A stretch of DNA of 64,000 nucleotides, taken from NCBI RefSeq assembly GCF_004570975.1, contig NZ_SPPC01000002.1:186001-250000 (forward strand), given 5' to 3'. Below the pieces are notes generated by a model, which was not told the origin of the DNA, did no database searches, and saw only the letters and a program-made list of their open reading frames with translations. This DNA is from Barnesiella sp. WM24 (lineage in GTDB: Bacteria; Bacteroidota; Bacteroidia; Bacteroidales; Muribaculaceae). The position numbers and the translations under genes are program-made. This document shows, piece by piece, positions 42,728 through 52,800 of this stretch (the stretch's first letter is position 1; each line of letters starts with the position of its first letter).

Positions 42728-43396
42728 ATGAATTTAGTTATTGAGGAGTGTGTGGGCGACATTGCCCCCGACCTTCAAGTCATAATGATAGAGGCAGATG
42801 TAACCAACGAGCCTACGACTCCCGCGCTCAAAGAAGAGCTTGAGCAAACAGCCGCCGACATTGCCGGCAAATACACGATGCCCGACATCAACAAGCGAAA
42901 AGGCATTGCCGCTACAAGGGCGGCATACAAGGCTCTCGGCAAAGAGCCCAACCGCTATCGCCCGTCGTGTGAGGCAATGTGCCGACGCGTTGTAAAAGGG
43001 ACCGGATTATATTACATCAATAATCTTGTCGACCTCATAAATGTGTTGTCGATGGCGTCAGGTTACTCTATCGGAGGCTTCGACCTTGCAAAAATTGACG
43101 GCGACACATTGAGTCTCGGCGCCGGACGCGATGGCGAGCCCTTTGAAGGAATAGGGCGCGGTCAACTTAACATCCACTGCCTGCCCGTCTATCGTGACGC
43201 CACCGGAGGCATCGGTACTCCCACAAGCGACAACGAGCGCACAAAAATCGACCTTGACACGACTCGCCTGCTGATGTGTATCAACATCTACGGTGAAGAG
43301 ATGCCGGTTGACGAGACCGAGGCCTATGCCGTCGACCTGCTTAAACGCCACGCAGCGGCACGCAACATAAAAGTGACCCGTCACTCTGTTAAATGA
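42728..43396 (+). CDS. B3/B4 tRNA-binding-domain protein
   Basis: 222 residues. It matches stand-alone B3/4 proteins, related to the B3/B4 module of phenylalanyl-tRNA synthetase beta chain that edits Tyr-tRNA(Phe). Family features seen: YKALGKEPNRYRPSCEAMCRR, LYYINNLVDLINVLSM, SIGGFDLAKIDGD. A trans-editing or amino acid-binding role is the usual guess; no function has been shown for most. It is followed after 30 bases by a secreted protein gene on the same strand. Confidence 0.85.
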   Translation: MNLVIEECVGDIAPDLQVIMIEADVTNEPTTPALKEELEQTAADIAGKYTMPDINKRKGIAATRAAYKALGKEPNRYRPSCEAMCRRVVKGTGLYYINNLVDLINVLSMASGYSIGGFDLAKIDGDTLSLGAGRDGEPFEGIGRGQLNIHCLPVYRDATGGIGTPTSDNERTKIDLDTTRLLMCINIYGEEMPVDETEAYAVDLLKRHAAARNIKVTRHSVK

Positions 43397-43426
43397 CATT
43401 TTTAAACAACATATAACCGTAACAAA

Positions 43427-44080
43427 ATGAGACATCTTCTATTAACCCTGACCATACTCTTCTCTTCTGTTGCCCTCAGCGCGGCTACTGCCCAGTTCAA
43501 GCGCATCTGGATTGAAACCAATGTGGAAAAAGACGGCGAAAGAGGACTGATGATACATGCCGACTTCGACCTGAACGGAGCAAAAGACAAAATCGTGCAG
43601 TGTCAGGCTATATTTTACGCCACTCCCGGAGGCCGCGCGCTGCGCGACATAAACGACCGCTACCGCCTGTCGCCTTCGTTGAACTATGTATCGTCGTCAG
43701 CCTACATGAAAGCCAAGACCAACGCCATGGACATCGAGGACATGGAGGTATTCATCCCTGCCGACGAGCTTCACCTTAAAAACCAAAGAAAATATCGCAT
43801 CTATGTCAAGATGTCGATATACACCGACCCGGGAAAGACAGGCGAATTTCTTGCCGAGAGCGACTACATCCCGTTTCTCATTGACATGAGCGACCTGCAA
43901 GGTTCAGGCGAGCGATTTGACTATGACCCGACCAAGCCCGTAGTCATCCCCGAGCTTCCCAAGGTAAAACAGGAAGAAAAACCGGCAGTAAAGAAAGAGC
44001 AGCAAGCCGACAACGACGAGCCTAAACGCGACAAGAAAGGCAGAATCAAGCCGAAGAAGGGCAAGGTGTTTATCTCATAA
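43427..44080 (+). CDS. Secreted protein of unknown function with basic tail
   Basis: 217 residues with a clear signal peptide (LLLTLTILFSSVALSAATAQ). Residues about 25-160 look like an all-beta domain (IWIETNVEKDGERGLMIHAD, YRIYVKMSIYTDPGKTG); I do not recognise the family. The tail (about 170-217) is Pro/Lys-rich and ends KGRIKPKKGKVFIS, so it could contact nucleic acid or the cell wall. The last six bases overlap the convergent DUF3037 gene. Confidence 0.65.
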   Translation: MRHLLLTLTILFSSVALSAATAQFKRIWIETNVEKDGERGLMIHADFDLNGAKDKIVQCQAIFYATPGGRALRDINDRYRLSPSLNYVSSSAYMKAKTNAMDIEDMEVFIPADELHLKNQRKYRIYVKMSIYTDPGKTGEFLAESDYIPFLIDMSDLQGSGERFDYDPTKPVVIPELPKVKQEEKPAVKKEQQADNDEPKRDKKGRIKPKKGKVFIS

Positions 44081-44458
44081 CACCAGCTCTTCAAAAAGGC
44101 GGTCAAATGTCGCGTCAAGATTATCGGTCTTGCCGGGATGGGGGCGCGATGTCTGTATACATGCGCTCCTCACCGCTGTAAGCCATCTGAAGCGTTCCTC
44201 GACAGGATTAGCCGCCATCGGTCCCGCCGACGGCTTTCCTTCCGCGACGGCAATCACTCCGTCAAGCTGACGGAGTATCTCTCCATGACTCAATTCGTTA
44301 TCAAACACGCTCATGCGCTTTGCGTCAACATTGACTGCGGCGCGTATCCAGCGTCGGCGCTTACTCATCATGATAAGCCCCACGTTGATAAACTCATCGC
44401 GCTCCACCCTTGGCAGATAGCGCAACACGGCATATTCATATAAGTGACTTTCTTGCAT
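44075..44458 (-). CDS. DUF3037 protein
   Basis: 127 residues of the DUF3037 family (YEYAVLRYLPRVERDEFINVG, RFRWLTAVRSACIQTS). The function is unknown. It overlaps the end of the HipA-like kinase gene by 23 bases, an arrangement I know as a recurrent pair. Tight coupling suggests a working unit, perhaps a regulator or substrate of the kinase; that is inference. Confidence 0.82.
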   Translation of the reverse strand: MQESHLYEYAVLRYLPRVERDEFINVGLIMMSKRRRWIRAAVNVDAKRMSVFDNELSHGEILRQLDGVIAVAEGKPSAGPMAANPVEERFRWLTAVRSACIQTSRPHPGKTDNLDATFDRLFEELVL

Positions 44459-45221
44459 TGACCGCTTCGTTTACAAATACACTTGAATTTTTCAGCCTCG
44501 TGGAGAGAAACTGCTTATAGACATCACGCAACTCATCCGGGGTCACGTCCCCACCCTCCCGGTCAAGCCATTCGTCAGGTATAAGGTCGACAATCCGGTC
44601 AAGGGTGCGCGGAGTGATTTTCTGACGCAACAACTTGTCGGCTTCCTCAATCCTTGACGCCTTACGGAGCAGCGCATGGTCCTTTATATAGCTGAACGGC
44701 GACACCGCCGCTTTCTCCCAATCACGCCATGAATGATGGAAATACAATGCCGCACCGTGGTCTATCAGCCACGTCTCCCCATGCCACACAAGCATGTTGG
44801 TATTCTTTACCGTGCGGTCCACATTGGTTATAAAAGCGTCAAGCCACACAATCCGTGAGGCAAGCATCTCATCAACTGGATTTACATACGGGTCCACCGT
44901 CAGAGCCCCCGACAGGAAGTGCAGTCCGAGATTAAGCCCACGGCTCGCCTTCAGCAGGTCCTGTATCTCCTCGTCACCCTCGGCCCTGCCGAAATCCTCG
45001 TCAAGATCAAGCATCACGAGCTCAGGCACCCTGAACCCGAGCGCCCTCGCTATCTCGCCGCCAATAAGCTCGGCAATCAATGCCTTTTCCCCGTGACCTG
45101 CACCGCGAAATTTCACCACATACTTAAATCCGTCATCAGCCTCGGCAAGAGCCGGCAATGAACCGCCCTCACGCAATGGCGTGATGTAGCGCGTAACCTG
45201 CTGTCGTCTCAATTCCATCAT
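44436..45221 (-). CDS. HipA-like kinase
   Basis: 261 residues, only the kinase-like core of HipA (full HipA is about 440). Seen: nucleotide-loop region VKFRGAGHGEKALIAE with a likely ATP-binding Lys, catalytic loop FITNVDRTVKNTNML (Asp and Asn in the right places), and metal-binding Asp in WLIDHGAALY. HipA phosphorylates glutamyl-tRNA synthetase; here the substrate is unknown, and no HipB-type antitoxin is adjacent. The partner gene encodes DUF3037. The -7 box lies so close that the leader is only a few bases. The start may be the second ATG at 45218. Confidence 0.83.
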   Translation of the reverse strand: MMELRRQQVTRYITPLREGGSLPALAEADDGFKYVVKFRGAGHGEKALIAELIGGEIARALGFRVPELVMLDLDEDFGRAEGDEEIQDLLKASRGLNLGLHFLSGALTVDPYVNPVDEMLASRIVWLDAFITNVDRTVKNTNMLVWHGETWLIDHGAALYFHHSWRDWEKAAVSPFSYIKDHALLRKASRIEEADKLLRQKITPRTLDRIVDLIPDEWLDREGGDVTPDELRDVYKQFLSTRLKNSSVFVNEAVNARKSLI

Positions 45222-45234
45222 AAATTATCTTTTG

Positions 45235-45242
45235 CAAATATA
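45235..45242 (-). promoter_or_regulatory. -7 box of the HipA-like/DUF3037 pair
   Basis: TATATTTG on the minus strand, 13 bases before the ATG at 45221. Confidence 0.6.
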
Positions 45243-45355
45243 ACAAACTTTTCCATAAAAAGACGCGGTCGCATATCCTCCCATGCCCCTAACGTGATGT
45301 TTGACGATTAATTGCATAGGCGGATATTTGAAACCAGGTTGCAAAACTTTCCATG

Positions 45356-45363
45356 TAATTTTG
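45356..45363 (+). promoter_or_regulatory. -7 box of the P-type ATPase gene
   Basis: TAATTTTG with a TTG at 45339-45341 at about the right -33 distance; 22 bases before the ATG at 45386. Confidence 0.65.
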
Positions 45364-45385
45364 CTGTATATAAAACAAGAAGATT

Positions 45386-47356
45386 ATGGGACATTGCAAC
45401 TGTAACAACAACACTGCCACCCACAGCCACGGACATCACCACGGGCAGCACGGACATCACCACGGGCATGGCGAGGGACACTCATTAGCAGCTCCGGCGC
45501 TGTCGCTCGTGATGCTTGTAGCCGGGCTCATTATGGAGCACACGGGACTAAGCTTTTTTGCAGGGAGCGAGACGACGCGCCTCATATGGTATATCGCGGC
45601 ATTTCTTCCTGTCGGAGTCCCTGTAATCAAAGCCGCCGCCGCAAGCATCAGTGCAGGCGACTACTTCAATGAGTTTTCGCTAATGGCGATAGCTTGCATC
45701 GGCTCATTCTGCATACGTGAATACCCCGAGGCTGTAGGAGTAATGTTGTTCTACTCCATCGGAGAGACATTGCAGGACAAAGCCGTAGGCAGAGCCACGC
45801 GAAACATATCACGCCTGCTTGACGTCAGGGGCGAACACGCGACAGTGATACGCGACGGAAAGGCTGTCGTCACAATCCCCGAAGATGTAACCGTAGGCGA
45901 GCTTATTGAGGTACATCCCGGAGAGCGTGTACCTCTCGACGGCACGCTCGCAAGCGACAATGCCACCTTCGACACCTCTGCGCTCACCGGCGAAAGCATG
46001 CCACGCGAAATATCACGCGGCGAAGAGGTGCTTGCCGGAATGATCTCCTCCACGAAAACGGCAAGAATCACCGTCACCCGACCATATGCCGACAGCGCCC
46101 TGTCACGCATACTCGACCTTGTAAACAATGCCCAGACGCGCAAAGCGCCCGCTGAGATGTTCATCCGCAAGTTTGCGCGGGTCTACACTCCGGCAGTGCT
46201 TGTGCTTGCGCTGCTTGTCGTCACGGTGCCGGCGCTCGTCTCGCTGATAAATCACGGGTTCCATTACGACTTCTCGGAATGGGTCTACCGCGCCCTGGTG
46301 TTTCTTGTAATCTCATGCCCGTGTGCCCTCGTGATCAGCGTCCCGCTCGGCTACTTTGCCGGCATAGGAGCCGCCTCGCGCAAAGGCATCCTGTTTAAAG
46401 GCGGCAACTATCTTGAGGCTATCACCACGATTGACACTGTAGCATTTGACAAGACAGGAACGCTCACCACCGGTCAGTTCAGCGTGACAGAAACAGAGAG
46501 CGACACTATCGGTAACCGCGAGATGCTGGCTCTTCTCGCCGCAGCCGAGACAGGCAGCACCCACCCTCTTGCCAAAGCGATTGTCAATTACGTGGAGTCG
46601 CTCGGCATAACAATTCCGGCGGCTGAAGAGGTGCAAGAAATAGCCGGTCACGGCATACGCGCCTCCATCGGGGGTAACGATGTAATCGCAGGAAATCTCA
46701 GGTTGCTCGATTCAGAAAACATACCCTATCCGGAAAGTGTAAGCCACTCGGGCACCACTATAATAGCCTGCGCGATAAACGGGAAATATGCAGGATATGT
46801 AGCGCTTGCCGACACGATAAAAGATGACGCCAAGGCAACGGTCGAAGGGCTACGCAATCTCGGTGTCAGCGATGTGGTGATGCTCTCGGGCGACAGAAAA
46901 GAGACAGTAAGCGACTATGCCCGCCGGCTTGGCATCACGGAAGCCTACGGCGCACTTCTCCCCCAAGACAAAGCGGCATACATCGAGCGGAAGAGGACAG
47001 TCGAGCGAAGAAAAACCGCATTTGTAGGCGACGGCATGAACGACGCGCCGGTGCTCGCCATCAGCGATGTCGGCATCGCAATGGGCGGTCTCGGCTCTGA
47101 CGCCGCGATAGAAAGCGCCGACGTAGTGATACAGACCGACAGGCCGTCGCGACTGCTTACCGCGATAAGAATCGGACGGACCACTCACGCGATAGTAACC
47201 GAAAACATCGTCGGCGCCATCGCCATAAAGGTCATAATCCTCGTGCTCGGCGCCTTAGGCTACGCTTCGCTCTGGGCGGCTGTGTTCGCCGATGTAGGCG
47301 TGGCACTCCTTGCCGTAGTCAACTCGATGCGCATACTCTGGAAAAAATATCAGTGA
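45386..47356 (+). CDS. Zn/Cd/Pb-type P1B ATPase
   Basis: 656 residues, inner-membrane efflux pump for soft divalent metals. There is no HMA (CxxC) domain; instead the N terminus (residues 3-32) is packed with His, such as HGHHHGQHGHHHGHGEGH, a likely metal-binding arm. Core motifs: TGES loop (LTGESMP), transmembrane CPC at 311-313 (ISCPCALVIS), phosphorylated Asp355 in DKTGTLT, GDGMNDAP hinge, and Asp in the last helices (VFADVGVALL) as in ZntA-type pumps. No metalloregulator gene is adjacent. Its last seven bases overlap the convergent DUF2339 gene. Confidence 0.95.
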   Translation: MGHCNCNNNTATHSHGHHHGQHGHHHGHGEGHSLAAPALSLVMLVAGLIMEHTGLSFFAGSETTRLIWYIAAFLPVGVPVIKAAAASISAGDYFNEFSLMAIACIGSFCIREYPEAVGVMLFYSIGETLQDKAVGRATRNISRLLDVRGEHATVIRDGKAVVTIPEDVTVGELIEVHPGERVPLDGTLASDNATFDTSALTGESMPREISRGEEVLAGMISSTKTARITVTRPYADSALSRILDLVNNAQTRKAPAEMFIRKFARVYTPAVLVLALLVVTVPALVSLINHGFHYDFSEWVYRALVFLVISCPCALVISVPLGYFAGIGAASRKGILFKGGNYLEAITTIDTVAFDKTGTLTTGQFSVTETESDTIGNREMLALLAAAETGSTHPLAKAIVNYVESLGITIPAAEEVQEIAGHGIRASIGGNDVIAGNLRLLDSENIPYPESVSHSGTTIIACAINGKYAGYVALADTIKDDAKATVEGLRNLGVSDVVMLSGDRKETVSDYARRLGITEAYGALLPQDKAAYIERKRTVERRKTAFVGDGMNDAPVLAISDVGIAMGGLGSDAAIESADVVIQTDRPSRLLTAIRIGRTTHAIVTENIVGAIAIKVIILVLGALGYASLWAAVFADVGVALLAVVNSMRILWKKYQ

Positions 47357-49557
47357 CGCGATTCATCGTCAAGAAGCACCCCGCGCAGCCGCTGATAGAA
47401 AAATGACACCACAAGCAGTATCGCGCCAAGCAGGATGAACACAACGATACGCCCTACAGGAGCCATGCGCCACAGGTCATACACGCCGAGTTTCAGAATC
47501 ACTACCCCAAACGTGCATAACGCGATAACGCGTAACAGGCGTGAGTGAAGGCGCATGCCTAAAGCAATCTGCACGGCGCCGGCGAGAGCGAGTGTCACAG
47601 ATATGCCGGCACTGTGGAGCCTCCCGAGATGAAGCGACGACAGCACCACCGAAGTGACAAGCAGCGCAAACAATACCGCTGATACATTATAATACACCAT
47701 ATACCATTTATAACTCAGCGGAGCGGCAGGCAAGCCTTTGCAGAACCGGTCAAATCCATTCACCGCCAACACTGCCGACAAGACAATGATGGCACAATAT
47801 TGAGGCACATATAACAGAAGAGGCACGTCATCGCCTGTATAACCTCCGACGTGCATCGCCACAACCACGATTGCGGGAAGCGCAAATGCCCCGTAGCTGT
47901 CATGGCGAAATGCCAATGTCACCACGAGCATCACTGCCGCGAGGCTCAGCAACGCCACTCCACGGTAAGCTGCATACAGGAAGTAATGATAATAGATAAA
48001 GCCGGCCCCCATAAGCATCAAGACCGCACCACACCACAGCGACGCAACAAAAAGAAACCGCCCGGCAGCGACATAGCCCGAGGACATGACAGGAAGATAA
48101 CGCCTGACAATCACTGCAGCGAACCATAAGGCGATGCCCGAAAGGAGATAAGAAGCACCTACACTGACCGGAGCGCCCCAGAAACACTCGTCACCGACAA
48201 TCCCGGTAATAATCAGTGCCGACACGAGCGGCACAGAAATGACAAGCGTGACCACAAGATACAGACGCCGCCCTGTGTGGCAGAAGAGCCACGCAGTCAA
48301 TGAAGCGTAGACGGCAAGAGATACAATCCGCACACACGGGTCACTGAACTGCATGAAAATGGCAATCAGAATAAATCCGCAAGCTGTCGCCAGGAGTATA
48401 TTACTGACAACACGGTCGACAGCCGTCCTGTAATACCGGAAAAATATAATAAGATTAAGCACAGCTCCGGCAAGAGCCACTATGCCGCGTACCGGTTCAA
48501 GAAACCCGATTTTCCTGACAAGATACATCGCGAAACCGATGTAGGCGAAGTCATTTAACACCATCGCCGCTGTCAGCAGCCATGTCATCGACGACTTTTT
48601 CCCGTCGCGGCGCAGCACTGTCACAAGCGGCAGCGAGAACAATACAAGATAAAGCACAAAGAAGAGCAGCGCAAATCCCGCCGAGCCCCTGACTGCAGGC
48701 GTCGCGATGACGGTCAATGACGCGACATAGGTAAACAGACATGACAGCGGAGGCAGCAAAAGCCAGTTTTTACGCAGCGTCACGACAAACATCGCCACGT
48801 CAAGCAACGCCATGTATCCGAAAAGGAAAAACACGTTACCACCGCTGTCGCCGGCTATGAACGGAGCCACGAAGCCGCCTATAAGAGCCGTGACGGCAAG
48901 CTCCTTCCTGTCAAAACGCAAAGCGACAGCAACCATAGCCGCAGTCAAGGCGACAAGTATGCCCATCGCCAACGCCGAGCCGAAGAGCGAATAAAGATTA
49001 TAGCCGATGCCCACGCTCGCAAAGCAGATGGCAAAACCACCGCCGGCAAGCAGGGATGAAAATTTACGATAATTGTCACGAAGACGGTAAGCCACAGCCC
49101 ACAGGCCAAGTCCCGCAGCCATGCCGAGCAACGTGCGCGCAACCTCGTTTATCCAGTCGCGGTCGATGGCATACTTGACAAAGAAGCTTACGCCTATTAT
49201 CAGCACGAGGATTCCGATTTTACTGAACAGGTTTTCACCTATCAGTCGCTCGATATTGCGCGTCCTGCCCATTGTGGCAGGTTCGGCCTCAGCCATCGGC
49301 GAAGGTGGCACCGGAGGTATCACAACCACAGGAGGCACAGGCGGTATCTCCGGAGGCAGCTCCGGTTCTGGCGCTGTCTCAAAATAAAGTTCATCATCGA
49401 CAGCGATGTCAATATCGGGTTCGTCAACCTGACTCCACGACTTTTCATCATGCGACATGATGTTTCGGAGTTCCGACTTAATTTCCGAAATCTCACTCTT
49501 CAGGTTCAAGAGCAACACCATTATCACCACCAGAAGAAAAAAGCCTATTATCTCCAT
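47350..49557 (-). CDS. DUF2339 polytopic membrane protein
   Basis: 735 residues. One N-terminal helix (IIGFFLLVVIMVLLLNL), a short coiled coil (SEISEIKSELRNI) and a Pro-rich linker (about 60-95) precede a body that is nearly all membrane helices (well over 15). GENLFSKIGILVLIIGVSFFV and KYAIDRDWI are the DUF2339 hallmark. Function unknown; it is not obviously a transporter or an enzyme. It stands alone with its own -7 box. Confidence 0.88.
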   Translation of the reverse strand: MEIIGFFLLVVIMVLLLNLKSEISEIKSELRNIMSHDEKSWSQVDEPDIDIAVDDELYFETAPEPELPPEIPPVPPVVVIPPVPPSPMAEAEPATMGRTRNIERLIGENLFSKIGILVLIIGVSFFVKYAIDRDWINEVARTLLGMAAGLGLWAVAYRLRDNYRKFSSLLAGGGFAICFASVGIGYNLYSLFGSALAMGILVALTAAMVAVALRFDRKELAVTALIGGFVAPFIAGDSGGNVFFLFGYMALLDVAMFVVTLRKNWLLLPPLSCLFTYVASLTVIATPAVRGSAGFALLFFVLYLVLFSLPLVTVLRRDGKKSSMTWLLTAAMVLNDFAYIGFAMYLVRKIGFLEPVRGIVALAGAVLNLIIFFRYYRTAVDRVVSNILLATACGFILIAIFMQFSDPCVRIVSLAVYASLTAWLFCHTGRRLYLVVTLVISVPLVSALIITGIVGDECFWGAPVSVGASYLLSGIALWFAAVIVRRYLPVMSSGYVAAGRFLFVASLWCGAVLMLMGAGFIYYHYFLYAAYRGVALLSLAAVMLVVTLAFRHDSYGAFALPAIVVVAMHVGGYTGDDVPLLLYVPQYCAIIVLSAVLAVNGFDRFCKGLPAAPLSYKWYMVYYNVSAVLFALLVTSVVLSSLHLGRLHSAGISVTLALAGAVQIALGMRLHSRLLRVIALCTFGVVILKLGVYDLWRMAPVGRIVVFILLGAILLVVSFFYQRLRGVLLDDESRH

Positions 49558-49597
49558 TGCTACTGAAATTTTTAATGTGGTAAGCCGTTCATTTTCC

Positions 49598-49605
49598 CAA
49601 ATATA
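49598..49605 (-). promoter_or_regulatory. -7 box of the DUF2339 gene
   Basis: TATATTTG on the minus strand, 40 bases before the ATG at 49557. Confidence 0.6.
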
Positions 49606-49641
49606 ACAATTCTCTGGCTCAATTCAAAAAAATCAGCAGAT

Positions 49642-49692
49642 AAAAAATTCCCGGCAAATGCCTATCCATCAGATAAAGGCAATACCGGGAAT
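49642..49692 (-). terminator. Terminator of the pilus operon
   Basis: On the minus strand ATTCCCGG pairs with CCGGGAAT (outer) and GCCT with AGGC (inner), followed by T6. It ends transcription coming from the gene at 49854 and accounts for most of the 296-base gap. Confidence 0.88.
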
Positions 49693-49853
49693 CCATTGGA
49701 ACATAAATTAAACAAGGGATTGTCTTTTCCCAAAGACAAGACCTAAAAACCTAACTAACATTCACCTGATCAAACATGCCGGCTGCTGTCGTCACGACAT
49801 TTTCCGGCGCTTCAGTCTAATTATATAGATAAAGTCATTATTGGATTATATCG

Positions 49854-52800
49854 TTAATCTTCCACAAGTCTTATAAACGCCGCATCGGTATCATTAAACA
49901 GCGAATAAGCATCGCTATTGAATGTATTAAAGTCAAATGTGGTATAGTTTATATCCCAAGCCGAGATAAGCGTAGGCCCGGGATTTTTAGGGTCTTCCTC
50001 TACCTCACCGGTCCAATAGACGGCGCCATTCTGCAAGTACATCGTGTAGAGCAACGGGCGATATTCCGCAAAATGTCCGGTTCCGTCAGGCATCAGCTTC
50101 GACCTGTTGCCATATCTAAGGACCCCCTCCTTATCATCTTCAGAATAATATGCCCCGGATTTACCGCTGCCATCTTTACGCCTGCCATGACCCGCGACTC
50201 CAATCGGAAAGAACAGGTTGAGACCATCTTTTCCAACATTGTAGACAAACCATCCACGCATGCCGCGCGACTGGCGACTGCTCTCGTCGACATAAGAAGC
50301 ATAACCTTCCGAAACATCCACTTCGGTCAGAGTCATTGTCGCTCCGTCGCCATACAGGATTCCGGCTCCGAAGTCACATTCCTTGCGAAGATCCTGAAAA
50401 TCAGCCTGTGAAGCCACTCTGCACTCTGTATCGCCTACTTTCAGTTTTGCCTTTTTAAAGAAATCCCTTGCGCTCCCATTGTTGAGGGACTTCGCGGTCT
50501 TTATCTCTCTCCACTTTTTACCAGTCTTATCCTTGTTTTCAGCATAAGGGGCAAGTATGAAATCTTCACGACTTTCAGGATAGTCCTTAAAGCGGTCACG
50601 CATCTGATTGTTATAAGACGCAATCGCATCTGTCAGGTTTCCATATCGGAACAGCGAGCCTTCAGAACGGGGATAGCGTTCTTCATGCGCGACATAACCG
50701 TTATCTTCATCGGTTGTCACATACTCCAGATTGACAGTATGCCACTTTACCCCGTTATTTGTAATCGCAACCGGAGCATAGCCCTGACGCACCATTATAC
50801 GATGGGTACATGTATAATTGTTATAAAGCACTTTTATAACCGCACATCTCACATCATCGGCTGACGCTGCCTTGGACAGGAATTTCACATCAAACTGAAT
50901 ATCGCTACCGGTATCGCCATGAATCTTGGCACCACGTGCGACATTTCCTCCGATAGAGAGCCAACCGCCACCTCCGGTGATATACTCAACCTCTGCGCTC
51001 CAGGGTCCTCCTGATGATTTAACCGGCTCATACGGTTTTGATCCATCTTCAGTAGTGTTGTGCATCAGATGCACATTAAACGGGTCGGTACAATTCCAGC
51101 TGCGGTATATGCCTTTCGGATTCACGATACGCGGCACCTGGAGCACCTTTGCCACGATTTCCTGATTTCCAAGTCCCTTGATTTTTGCCTTGAACGTAAT
51201 CTCGGCATAACGGTAATAGCCGATATATGGATTGTTGCCACGGTAACCCGCTGTCTTGATAAGATTTATCTCACGCGAAAAGAGCGGTATCAAGAAAGTG
51301 GTGTGTGGCACTCCGTTTTTGACCGTGGTCGACACCTCATATGTACCGTCTTTAGCAAAATCATCGTTTGCATTATCCGTTCTGTCGGTTGTTGGAGTCT
51401 TGGCGACATTATAAAAACGATGTCCCCTGTGATTCACTTTCTCATTAATGGCAGGGTCACCTTTTCCCTCCCAATATGCCTGATTATAAGGCAAACCATT
51501 ATACTTAGACGTTGATTGATTATAGTTATATTTGTCCCCTCCTACAGCCGCTTTGAATCCTCGCTCGACCTCATCAGGAGGAGCCTGACGTAAAGAGAGG
51601 AATCCGTGCCAAGGTCCATCATTTACAACCTTATTACGAGGATATACCTCAATGCCAGCAGGAGGCACACCTGGGTTGTCCTCCGTGCAGGGGAACCAGT
51701 CGGAACGTGTAATCTCTGCTTCAAGCTCGCCTTCGAGTTCTCCGACAATAGTCACGGGATACACCATGGACTGATTGTATATATAGGGCACGTAATAATA
51801 TGGGATGGGGACCTTAATGCCCTGTTCCTCATTATAATCTATGTGCCAGTCATAGTCGTTTGCCCTGCCGTTAAACGACAGAGTAAGCTTGTAGTGGTAA
51901 TTTCGCTCGGCGTTATAATCGGTAGTCTCGTTCTTGCCAAGCATGAAACGATAGACTATATTTCCATTGCTCACGATGTTGTCGCGCGAACGATAATATG
52001 CCTTCACTTCTATATATGAGCCCAAAGGCTTGTCATCCTTTTTAATGTCAGAATCCTTGACGTCGCCGGTAGGAGTGTCGCCGTCCATTTCAGGATATTG
52101 ACGCTTGTCCTTTCCCTCGCCCTGCATATTCTCGTAAAAGAATAGCGACACCTCATCCTGCAGGTGGCTTCCGTCGGCTTCCTCGGGATACTTGCGGCCA
52201 TGCACTATCGTGGTCCATTCGGTGTTATACAGTCCGTCGTTATCGGTAGCTTCATGACCGTTGGTGTAATCGATAATCTGGGCGTCGTCGCCATAGTTTC
52301 CGCCGTCGCCGTCATTACCGTTAAGCAGCTCCCCGGCTTTTTCAACAGTGTTGGGGCGCCCGAGACAGCAGCGGGAAGGAATATCCATTATTGTCGCCGA
52401 CTTCAGGTGAATCCAGATATTATCGCGCAGATTTGTGCCGTCAAAAGCGATTGTCACCTTTGACGCCGCACGCCTGAGCCATGACCTTACCTCCATGCCG
52501 TTGCTGCTTATGGTCTCTGTAGGCAATGACTCCATGCTGAAAAACTGTGCCGCCTCGATTGAGGTCTGCCCGCTTGTAAAGCAGCCAAACATCTCCGCAT
52601 TATTGGCAAGACATGAGGAATCCCATTCCAGTCTCAGTCCGCGCAGCCCGTCGACGGTCGACACATCATTGTCAGCGTTATTGAAAAGTTCATCATAGGT
52701 GGTTGTAGCCTCACTATATTTCTCCGACACCGAATTTCCGAGATTAGCCACACCGATTATGGTGTATTCGCCATAAGGAACGATTATCTTATTAAGCGTG

